A stretch of 64,000 bases of DNA from Lineus longissimus (taxonomy: Eukaryota > Nemertea > Pilidiophora > Heteronemertea > Lineidae), in the NCBI RefSeq assembly GCF_910592395.1, contig NC_088318.1:12710349-12774348 (forward strand). Reading direction: 5' to 3'. Below are positions 10,705 to 21,525 of this stretch, in pieces; within the stretch, counting starts at the first letter, position 1, and each line of letters starts with the position of its first letter. A program made the position numbers and the translations under genes. A model generated the notes under the pieces. The model was not told the DNA's origin. It worked only from the letters and a program-made list of their open reading frames with translations, and did not search any database.

Positions 10705-13700
10705 ATGTTCTGGATCTCGACGCTTGTCACTTTTTTGTTCATATCTCGCGGACAGGCAGGTTTGTATCACCAAGACTTCGTATATCTCAACGCCATTGCG
10801 CGCCACTGCCACCGTCATTGCTCGGGCTCCATCGCGTGGACGCTGGAAAGGGCCGGGTTCCCTGGAGAGGACGCACTCCTAACATGTCAACCGCACAAAA
10901 CAGCTCAACAGTGTAATCACTACTGCGCCAAAGGTGGAAGTCTTGGGCCTCTTCAGGGAATTCTACAAGGACAGGTCGGCGTTAATGTAACCCACCTCAC
11001 TCTTTTGGCGGGATCCGACGTCTCACATGTGTTAGAAGATGTCAAAGTCATGACAGAAACCCGAAATGTCACTGTGTTTCTTGGAGTAGAATCAATTCTC
11101 ATTGGCCAAGTCTCATTCCTTCAAAGGGAGTTTGGGGAACAGGACCACATCAGTGTTGGCGCCATTTGTCCATCCGATACGGGACGGCGCCAGTACAATA
11201 CTTCCGATCTCGAGTTTTATGCAGACTCTGATCAAAAAGAATGTAGGGATAGAAACACTGTCGGTAAGTAGCTATCCGACGAGACCGGCCATGCAGGCCC
11301 GTGCCTCCAAGCGCCCTTCTACAAGAGGGACGGGGCATGAGGTCGAAAAGGAAAGTTTCCATTTGCAAGCAGAAAGTAAGAACTTGTTGATAGGTCTACA
11401 CTCCATGGCCCGGGATTCCGCCTGTGCCGTAGCCTATAGGGTGTGATGGCAGTTGGCGTGATGCCTGCGGAAGTAAGCTGACGTAAATGTGAGGTTTAGT
11501 CACGCTCAGCGGCCATACCATCAGACGAAGCGACTGTCCCTGCTACTACAGGTCTAGGCCTTAACCAGTCTCTCCCCATCTAGACTCCCAGTTTTGTTTG
11601 CCACAACATAATGTTATGCTTGGGTCTATTTCATGTCATTTGGCTTTATTCAATATACTCAAGCGATATTCACAAGTTTGAATAAAATGTAGGCCTACGT
11701 TCTTACGTTTTCTCACTGTCATCAACATAGGTTTGGCAGCAGTGAAGCCTCGATCATATCAAGGACCAGTGGCACATGTTACATCATCAGCCGGAAAGTA
11801 CAAAATACCCAATTGGGCGGAGGCCAGGACGACATGTGGCTCCAGAGGTCTTCGTTTAGCCACACGAGAGCAACTAGAAACCGCCTGGAAGGATGGCATG
11901 GATGTGTGCGCCTGTGGTTGGTTGGCTGATGGGTTTGCTGCGTTCCTCAGTAGCAGTTGCGGCAGCATCGGCCGGGCAGGAGTGACAACCTGCAAAGAGC
12001 CTGAGGTGGGAAAAGGGTGGGACGCTTTCTGCATAGATACTCCAAGTAAGTGCTCTGATTCGCCTGTTCATTGATTCAGTTTGGTCTGCAACAATCTGTT
12101 TTCCTCATTGTTTTGGGGAAAACGCTGGTTGTTCGTAATAACATCACTGTTCCGTTTCACTGTCTTCCTCTGGTCGTTTGGGGAAAACGTTGATTCGCGA
12201 TAGCATCACTGTTCCGTTTCCATGTCTTTCCGTCATTGTTTTGTGGGAAAACGCTGGTTCGTAATAGCATTACAGTTCCGTTTCACTGTTGGTTTGCAAT
12301 AGCATTATATTACGATTCCTCTGCGTTTCCTTCACTGTTCAGCCGGGAGAGCGTTGGTTTGTGATAAACTATTTTACCGTTTCTTGTTAAGGTTGCCCAT
12401 AACCATTTGGAAACGTTTCGTATTAGCATTGTATTGCCGTTTCTCCGCTCATGTTCCCCTCCTTCTTTGAGGGAACGTTGGTTCGTAACAGCATCATACT
12501 ACCATTTTTCTGTGCTCCACTCATTTGATATCAGATTGAAGGGTTTCTCGGTGTCGATAGTATTGGATTTGTGAATCTATCTTCGGTGGAACACATGGGT
12601 AAGATTGAGAAAGCTTAGCTATCGTTGATTAAAGTAAGATTGCTCTAAACCCTAATCATTCGTTTCAGTTCTTGTGGTGCATGTCCAAGAGAGCGGCCGA
12701 TCATCTGAAATTCCAACCTGGGAAGCCGCGGTAAGTGAATGCGCCAGTCAAGGTATGAGGTTAGCCACGCGGGATCAACTGACGGAAGCCTGGAGGCAAG
12801 GATTGGATGTGTGCGCCTGTGGATGGCTGGCTGATGGAAGTGTGGGCTATCCCATCTTGAACCCGAGAGATGGATGTGGAAATTCTGCAGCAGGAATAAG
12901 GACATGCTCTAGAATCCCCTTCAATGCTGGATGGGACGCCTACTGTACAAAAGCTGAACGTAAGCATATCTCTCACTCTTTGATACCACAATCCTCAAGC
13001 ACAAACTGATCAAAAGTCCTACTAAAAAATACTTTTGTGAGTTTTGGTCAATTCTTAAGACTGCCTTTGAAGTAATAGGAAGATGGCCAAGGGCTGAAAG
13101 GAAATGGCGATCAGAGAAGACGTTTGGTCGACATTTCACCAAGTTCACTTGTCAAGCATGTCATCTGAGTCAAATTCTTTTTTTTTTCATCAAAGCAACG
13201 ATATAAAAGTATATTTACTTTGTACACTGCAACAAAATTATGTTTAATAGGTAAGTAAGAGCCTTTGGTTAGCCTTTGTGTTACCTTTTCCGTTCAAGTT
13301 CCTGTCATACACGTCACTGATGATGGAGGTTCCTACAAAATTGCATCTTGGGAGGACGCCCGGAGAAAATGTACCAGTCGAGGAATGAGGTTAGCCACAC
13401 GTGGTCAGTTAACAGACGCCTGGAAACAAGGGTTGGACGTCTGCTCGTGTGGATGGCTGGCTGATGGTACGGTAGGATATCCTATCTTGAGGACGAGAAA
13501 CGGCTGCGAGGGCTCTGCAGCTGGAGTAACAACATGCTCTAGTTCAATAGGAGGTGGCGCTGGATGGGATGCCTACTGCACAAAAATAGAAAGTAAGTGG
13601 GTTCAGATTTGTTTAGATTCTTCCCTTGCGTCAAAATGCCGTATTGTTTCCCGTCACTATATCTTTTGGCTCCTGCTACCACTTTTGTCTGCCTTGCATG

Positions 13701-16700
13701 ATGGCAATTAGAAAGAGTTGTAAGTGATGCTGTGACATGCAATGACGGAACTAATCGGAGGAACGGCACATTGTGAAGTGGCATTTCGTAGATCCATCCA
13801 GCGTGTCTCACTGACCTGTGTTCTATCTTACAGTACCAGTTGTTCATAAAGAAGGCGATGGTGGACGATATACGATAACGGACTGGTCATCAGCCGACAG
13901 AAAATGTGCCAGTCTTGGTATGAGGCTAGCCACACGAGAGCAGTTGACAGAAGCTTGGGAACAAGGATTGGACGTTTGCTACTGTGGATGGCTGGCTGAT
14001 GGGAGTGTGGGATATCCAATTTTGAGGCCCAGAAATGGATGTGGCGGCTCCTCTGCTGGTATAAGGACTTGCTCGAGAACTCCTCCTAGTGGGGCTGGGT
14101 GGGATGCTTACTGCACGAAATCTCCGTGTAAGTAAATGTTATGTCTGCCAGGATACATCTTCTGCAGTTTCAATTTTCGAATTAAGTGAGGGATGTTGAA
14201 CATTTTTTGGATTGGTACGTTGGGTGTGTTCTGTTGAAGGCTATTTCTGTCAATTAATTTTTGACTTTGTGGAGACAATAGTGAGAGCCCACACTATAAA
14301 AAAGCTTTTTTACTACTGAAATATTATCATAAGTCACATTTTGTTGAAATGGTACTCGCTTAAAAGGTTAATTACGGATAAACGGAGTCATACAGGACAT
14401 TGGTTACCCAATGGAACTTATGAAGTGATCGTACAATATTTTCTCAATATGCTCAATGGGCACTCGTCACTTTTTCAGTGCCTGTTGTCCATGTTAAAGA
14501 TAATGAAGGATCGTACAGAATTGCAAATGTAGCTGCAGCCGCCAGTAAATGTGCCAGTATAGGTATGCGGTTAGCCACACGGGACCAGCTGACGGATGCC
14601 TGGAAGCTAGGATTGGACAAGTGCCTCTGCGGATGGCTGGCTGATGGTAGTGTTGGATATCCTATCTGGGTACCAAGATCTGGTTGTGGGGACTCAGTAC
14701 CAGGAATAAGAACCTGCCCAAGCACGCCTGGTGGCGAAGGTTGGGACGCCTACTGTACAAAGTCAGAGTGTAAGTTAGAGACTATCCTCTGGGGTCATGT
14801 CAAGTTTTCTGTAATGTTTTCCAATGCAACGTCTTAGAAACTTTAGGTCGTTTTCCCAAACTTTGCGATATTTTTTGCCTTTTTGTCACAATTTTACCGG
14901 CGTTGTGCGTGTATCTGTCCTTCTTTGAAAGGAGGAGACTTTAGGAATGACCGGCGTTCATCGCCGGTAAGTATGTCCTTAAGCATCGGTGAGTCACGTC
15001 ATCACCGTGATGAACTTCCATCTTCAATTACAGTACCTGTGGCGTGGGTCACAGAGAAGGAAGGGTCTTACAAAATTCGGAATGCATCTGACGCCGCCGC
15101 GGTATGTGCTAGCGTTGGTATGAGGTTGGCCACATACGATCAGTTGAGAGAAGCCTGGAGGCAAGGCATGGACAATTGCAACTGTGGCTGGCTGGCTGAT
15201 GGTACAGCGGGATATCCGATCCTGAGGCCAAGAATTAGCTGCGGAACAGCTGAAGCAGGGATAAGAGTCTGTTCGGGGTTACCTCGAGATGGCTGGGACG
15301 CATACTGTACTAAGTCGGAGGGTGAGTTAACTGAAAAAGGAGTTTTAGCTTTTAGTTTTAGTTTGCGCTTTGTGTTTTCAGTTCAGCAAGTGGCCCTAAT
15401 TTCCTTTCCAAATGTGAATGTTGCCAATCGATTTCTGAGCCACGTTATGCTTTATCAAAACAACTTGGGCGACGACATTGGTAGATTTTACACCCTTTTC
15501 GATTTGCCATTCGTCTATTCCTCCCATAAGCTAACCTCATAAGAGATTCTCCTGCCATATGCATAATAAACAAGTTCTTGGAAAACAAAAATTCGGACTA
15601 TATGCTCAGTATTAAAACGGCACTGAAGATCGTAGATGAAGTATAGGTGTTGATATGCTAGAAGGCCAGGTATTTGGTATCATACAAACAAGTCTGTTGC
15701 ACATTTATTCTATTCTAATAAAACGGCCGAACGTTTTTCTCAACAGTGCCAGTAGTGTATTCGACAGATAAGACTGGTAGCCATGAAATAAAAACCTGGG
15801 AGTCTGCTGCCATCTTATGTATTAGTCGAGGAATGAGGTTAGCCACACGCGACCAGTTGACAGAAGCATGGAAACAAGGATTGGATGTTTGCGCCTGTGG
15901 ATGGCTGGCTGATGGCACTGTGGGATACCCCATCTGGAGACCAAGAGACGGCTGTGGTGGAAATGCCACAGCGGGGGTTAGAGCGTGCACATCCACTCCT
16001 CCTGGCGATGGATGGGACGCGTACTGCACAAAATCAAAACGTACGTTAATTTGTCTTGTTTGCACCTGATCGGTGCGTAATCATACCTACCTGCATGGCT
16101 CCTGCCTATTGTCTCCCTTTAAAGCGTAATATTGTGTGTTGGGGGTGCTGAAAAATCATCCTTTCGTAAATAGTCCATGTATGGATGGCCAAGAAAGGAG
16201 CCGGGAGATTCTAGAAAAATATGTTTTAACCATTTAATAGAAAATATCTGTTATCTACAGTGCCGGTGATCCATATTGCTAACGAGACCGGAACATACCA
16301 AATACCGAATGTAGTCGCTGCTGTCACTTTGTGCGCCGATCGGGGCATGAGGTTAGCCACGTTTGACCAATTGCGCGACGCCTGGAAGCAGGGGTTGGAT
16401 CAATGCACCTGCGGATGGCTAGCGGATGGACGTGTGGGATACCCGATTCTGAAGCCAAGAGAGAACTGTGGGGGCCCTACAGCTGGAGTAAGGACGTGTT
16501 CCAATCCAATTGGCGGTGGAGGCTGGGATGCGTATTGCACAGACATCGAACGTAAGTACATGTATATACAAATGTAGTTTGAAAATTATTTGCGGGTTTT
16601 CGACTAGGTCTAAATTGAGCTGTTCACAATAATATATTGGCATACTGAAAAATATGCGATGACCCAAATAGTTATAGCATATTTTAAATTCGGTACTCTT

Positions 16701-19700
16701 TTTTTGCAGTACCCGTTGTCCATGTTCTGGCTGACGAGGGGCAAAACAAAATTCCGACCGCGGCTGCAGCCGCCACGAAGTGCGCAAGTCGAGGAATGCG
16801 GTTGGCAACACGCGGTCAGTTGCGGGAGGCCTGGAAACTGGGAATGGACGTCTGCTCCTGCGGATGGCTGGCTGATGGAACGGCCGGTTTCCCGATCATG
16901 CGATCGAGGGAGGGATGTGGGGGCGCTACTAGCACACCAGGATTGAGGACGTGCCATGTGTATCCAAATGGTCTTCAATTCGACGCTTTTTGTACCAAAC
17001 TAGAGCGTGAGTAGAAGGAGTAAGATTATTAAACAACAGTGGAATGGCCATCTATTTTATATGTTTCTAATTAACATATTTCCTACATCATGTGTTCATC
17101 CACTGGACGTCCAGGATCTATGTGCAGGTCCAATGGATGTCCCAAATGATATGGAAGTGATTTACACGAAAAAACACATAAAATGTATGCACAGTTGCCT
17201 GTGTATGGCATTTCATAAAGAATTAAAAGCCGTGGTCGTCTGACAGCCATCTCTTTTTCCATGCATGTCCCCTTCCTCTTACTCGCTCGGCGCTCAAACG
17301 ACCATGATGGCCCTCCATAAGAGTTTATGTTTGACCAGTGTCACCCCTTTTCTACACATGTCCCCATCCTTTACTCGCCTAAAGGCCATCCCTTCTCCGA
17401 ATATGTTCCTTTCATTTTACTCCCCCGCCTACACGTTGCACACCGTCATCAATCGCTAGAGTAGAACAAACGTGGCCAACAAGCCAATCCAGACTCTCCA
17501 AATGTGTCTTTCTCCTTTTACTCGCCTAGCACACAAACAGTCCTCCTTCAACTCGGTCCTGCTAGTTAGCTGTACTATAATTCATCTTCAGTTCCAGTGG
17601 TGCGTGTCGTGGCTGTCGCAGGGGGTCATAAGATCCCGAGCTGGGAGGCAGCGGTCAAGGAATGTGCCGATCGAGGCATGCGGCTTGCCACACCAGATCA
17701 ACTGGAGGATGCCCGATGGCACGGATTCGATGCCTGTTATTGTGGATGGCTCGCAGATGGTAGTGTGGGTTACCCAATCCTTAGGCCGAGGGATGGATGC
17801 GGATTACATAGAGCGGGGATCCGGGTATGTCCCAGTAGGCCTCCCAGTGGTGCTGGGTGGGACGCATATTGTATCAAAACTAAAGGTAGGTATCGTGATG
17901 TCCTGATCTCATTGGTTTGGACTCACTAAAGTAATTTCATGTTAAATATGTTTTGTATAAATAGTAATCTTTGACGTAAACTGCTTTTATTTTCAGTACC
18001 AGTTGTACATCTCATCGACAAAGCTGGTCGTTACAAAATTCCAACTTGGGCTGCAGCTGTCAGTAAATGCGCAAGTGAGGGCATGAGGTTGGCAACTCGT
18101 GATCAACTTCAAGAAGCCAGAAATCTTGGCTTTGACGCATGTGCGTGTGGTTGGACGGCTGATGGTAGTGTGATGTACCCGATCGTCCGACCTCGAGATG
18201 GATGTGGAGTCGGACCACCTGCGATAAGAATTTGCACCACTCCGCCCAGTCCTGGCTGGGATGCCTACTGTACGAAAGCTGAACGTAGGTTTCGCTACAT
18301 TATAGACTCTTGATATTAGTTACACCTCGATCAGCTTGTTTGACATGTCATGAAGGTATTTGTCCCAGAGAAAATATTTGTCCTAAAGCGCCCCGCATAC
18401 GAGCCATTTTTGTCGCTGCTACATGCGATCACTATTGCATGCGACGAAAATCGCCTGTCTGATGTGGTCATCGCAGGTATGAGGCGTTTCCTCCCATTTG
18501 TATACTGACCGATCAAGGTATCTTTTCGATGGATTGAAATGATGCTTTACCGAAGGTTCAGTGTGTAAAAATGTCATGTTTCACAAATATTCGATCTGAG
18601 GGAATCTTTATTTTATTTAAACAAACAGTACCCGTCGTCCACATTACCGATAGCTCTGGGAATCACGAGATAAAAACCTGGGATGCAGCCGTCAGACTCT
18701 GCGCCAGCCGAGGTATGAGGTTGGCCACATGTGATCAACTGGATGCTGCCAGGCTTCAAGGTTTAGATGTTTGCTTCTGCGGATGGCTGGCAGACGGCAC
18801 AGTGGGATATCCCGTTGTGAAGCCGAGGCAGGGATGCGGATCTGGAAGCGGTCGCGCTGAAATCGCCACATGTTCCAGCACCCCTCCAAGGGATGCTGGC
18901 TATGATGCTTTTTGTACCAACTCGGAAAGTAAGCGAAATTTGTCCTCCTTTATTTGAAGGGTGCATAAGAACGGTGCATTGATGGTATCTGCCCATTCCG
19001 CCTTAACCTTATTCGCCTTATCCAATTTTGCCTTCTCCCATTTAGCCTTCTCCTAACTTGCCTTTTCTCAATTCGCCTTCTACGATTTCGCCATCATCTT
19101 ATCTCGCCTTTGTTCCAATTGGCCTTCTTCCTAACTTGCCTTCCTCTCATCTTGCCTCATCCTAGTTTGCCTTTTCTTATTTCGCCTTTGTCCTATTCTG
19201 CCTTGGTTCCATCCTGCCTTATCTCATCTTGCCTTTTCTTGATTGACCTTTATGTCAATTCGCCTTCTTCCCATTTTGCCTTCTCCCGTTTCGCCATATC
19301 TCACCTCGCCTTTTATCAATCCAAAAGTTGGTTTTGGAGATACATGTAAGCTTACATGTAGATGGTTCAGAAGTTATGAAGATTTGAAAATATTGGTAAT
19401 TAAGCAACAGCCTTGGGTAGGGTACAAAAACATAATTCGTGGAAACACTCTTATATGAAAGATTGGCCCCACAAACATGGGTAAAACATGGGTAAAAGAG
19501 ACAAAAGTCTTTTGTAATATGGTATGTAATGTAATATGACTATAATGGCTGAGAAGTTATCTACACTTGTAATTTTGGCAATGTCCACCGGGTTTTGGTT
19601 GCGGGTACCCCCGAATGGACCCTAGAAGCCCTTCAACACTGTTGAAGACACTTTCATATGAAAGATTGACTCAACAAACATGGGTAAAGACACCAACTTT

Positions 19701-20854
19701 GTTGCAAAGTAGGAAGAAGGCGAAATGGGAAGAAGGCGAAATAATACAAAGGCGGGGCGGGTAAAGGCGAGATAGGATGAAGGCGAATTAGGACAAAGGT
19801 AAATTAGGACAAGGTGAAATAGGAGAAGGCAGATTAAGACAATGGCAAACTGAGTCGAAGGCAAGAATGGATAAGGCAACTTGTGATAAGGCAAGATAAA
19901 ACAGAGGCAAAATAGCATAAGGCGAAAAATGAAAAGGCGAAAAAAGACAAAGGCGCGATAGAATAAGGCGGATTGGGAAGAGGCAAAATTGGAAAAGGCG
20001 AAATAGGAGAAGGCGAAATGTATATTTTTTAAAGGCAAAATGGGAAAAGGCGAAAAAAGACAAGGCGAAATGGGCATGAACCGCATTGATAGTATATTTC
20101 AAAGGCGCATATGTGCACGTTTAGTGCATGGTTCTGACGATAGATCACGACGCTGGCTATCTGTTATTGTCGTCAGCAACTCATGATTTATGATCGCAAG
20201 CTAAATTAGTCACATGTAAATAGTACCCTGCTATGGACTTGCCCCTTACCTTGCAAAACAAAAAATTCAGGCTTTCCAAATACACGTTCCATTGACTTCA
20301 AACAAAGCACGCTCGCACTTTAAGTCTAAATTCCCTTTGTTCTACTGTCTTATCAATGGGTTATCGGGGTCAACCTTGATAACATCGGCCCCCGCGAAAC
20401 GGCTTTCATGGTGGTCGACATGCCTAAACTAACACAGGCAAATAAACGTAAGGCAAACATTTGAACAGTGTTGGCAGATGGTGACAGGTGACATGATACG
20501 ATCTTCTCCCTTTGCTTTGCAGTTCCAGTCGTACACGTCGAAAATTCAACGAATGGAAGTCATGAAATTCCCACCTATGAACATGCGAAGCATGAATGCG
20601 CCGTTCGAGGTATGAAGCTAGCATCTCGTGCTCAATTGACGGCAGCCTGGAAGCAAGGATTGGACGTCTGCGCCTGTGGATGGCTGGCTAACGGCACTGT
20701 TGGCTTTCCCATTGTCAAGCAGCGTGAGGGATGTGGACCACCAGGGAAACCATATGAGGCTGGGGTTCGAACGTGCTCTAGTGACCCTGCTAGTGCAGGG
20801 AACCCAGGGTGGGATGCATACTGCATATCCACCGACAGTAAGCTCGAAAGCTAG
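10705..20854 (+). CDS. Secreted protein with 13 tandem Link modules
   Basis: Exons: 10705-11263, 11731-12045, 12669-12959, 13299-13592, 13834-14127, 14479-14769, 15034-15321, 15747-16040, 16261-16551, 16710-17006, 17592-17885, 17997-18284, 18629-18928 and 20523-20854. Together they give 1475 aa. Start: ATG 10705 opens a signal peptide (MFWISTLVTFLFISRGQAG). A roughly 165-residue region with about eight Cys and three N-X-T/S sites follows; I recognise no domain in it. Exons 2-14 each encode one Link module of about 97 aa with no linkers, all phase 1-1, so modules can be duplicated without frame loss. The signature is MRLATRDQL...GWLADG..GYPI...GC...GWDAYC. Link modules bind hyaluronan or other glycans in vertebrate matrix. 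Each module here has six Cys, not four. Module 1 has lost the YPI motif; modules 9 and 13 have Phe for its Tyr. No membrane anchor is seen. The last exon reads into TAG 20852; a GT at 20838 could instead splice to an unseen exon. Confidence 0.85.
12090..12515. repeat. Degenerate ~75 bp minisatellite in Link intron 2
   Basis: About six diverged copies share GGGAAAACGCTGGTTCGTAA, then AGCATnACnGTTCCGTTTC. The array fills most of the intron between modules 1 and 2. Confidence 0.65.
17007..17591 (+). other. Intron with pyrimidine-rich degenerate repeat, no hidden Link exon
   Basis: This intron between modules 9 and 10 was searched for a decayed Link module; none was found. It contains recurring CATGTCCC, TTTTACTCGCCTA and CTCCTTT-like pieces, a diverged short tandem family. 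Confidence 0.45.
18388..18487. repeat. Short MITE-like element
   Basis: GCGCCCCGCATACGAGCC at the left and a reverse-complement-like GGTATGAGGCG at the right enclose GTCGC and GCGACGAAAATCGC cores. A related core (GCGAT, ATCGCAGGTC) appears near 47310-47390 in a SACM1L intron. Confidence 0.4.
19005..19322. repeat. Left arm of a degenerate minisatellite foldback (GCCTT.TCC.AT.T unit)
   Basis: Roughly 20 copies of a 14-16 base unit such as TTCGCCTTCTCCCAT run along the plus strand. The same unit, reverse-complemented, forms the array at 19705-20075, so the two arms could pair imperfectly over about 300 bases. Both lie in the longest Link intron (18929-20522), between modules 12 and 13. Confidence 0.75.
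19451..19690. repeat. Loop region with ~40 bp direct repeat
   Basis: ATGAAAGATTGGCCCCACAA...CATGGGTAAA (about 19455) recurs as ATGAAAGATTGACTCAACAA...CATGGGTAAA (about 19658). The repeats lie between the two minisatellite arms, about 200 bases apart. Confidence 0.6.
19705..20075. repeat. Right arm of the minisatellite foldback (AAGGCGAAAT.GGA unit)
   Basis: About 25 imperfect copies of a 14-16 base purine-rich unit such as AAGGCGAAATAGGAGAAGG are present. It is the inverted counterpart of 19005-19322. Chance ORFs here are purely repeat-derived. Confidence 0.75.
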
Positions 20855-21525
20855 ATAGAAGAAACATATGCCAAGAACCTTTTCAAAATATTTACACAAT
20901 TTTGTTCCAATTTGCAATGGTCTGTCTGCATAACGGCACTATAGAAGTTTATATTCAGCACGTATTTACGATGATTTGAAATTCAAATTACTAATTTCAA
21001 ATATTTAACGAATGGCGTAGGCCTTTACGAGCAACAAGTTTTACACAGTTTACCAGGTTGCATACTGTGCATCATACTTCCCCTTGCTGGATTCGAGAAG
21101 TTACCGAGCCATCCTGATGCACAAGTATAGACTAGCTTTATGGAGTTTAAATTCGAAGTAAACATACAAATACAAATATTTAGGAATGGAAAATTCTCCC
21201 GTAGCTCAAGGGCCCAACATTATGCTGCCATTGGTAGCTGATATCTACAGCAGTATGTCAACACTAGCAGCATTCACACACCTTCACGAAAAAAGTATCA
21301 TAAGATCAGATTGATCATTAAAGAGGTTCAATAAGAAGCAGACAGGAAGGTCAGATTATATTACACAAAGTCACCACTAGGAGTCTTTTCTATCTGATTG
21401 TACATTGACACTATTCACGTCCAGACGTTCCAAAATTCACAGTCATCAGAAAAGAGCCAATCAGAAGGGTTCCTTGCAAACTTCCGGTTAATATTTTTCT
21501 TTAAGAAATCGGGCGATGAACGCAT
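20855..21525. other. Convergent intergenic region
   Basis: This lies between the Link stop codon and the stop codon of the minus-strand class C GPCR, so it holds both 3' UTRs. No canonical AATAAA is clear on either strand near the stops. No further exon was found. Confidence 0.4.

Noticed and set aside
17007-17243. A fourteenth, decayed Link module in the intron after module 9
   Set aside because: Cys-containing frames exist, but no LAT, GWLADG or YPI motif appears in any frame.
19622-20102. Long Phe/Leu/Ser-rich ORFs on the minus strand
   Set aside because: They are translations of the AAGGCGAAAT minisatellite and repeat every few residues.
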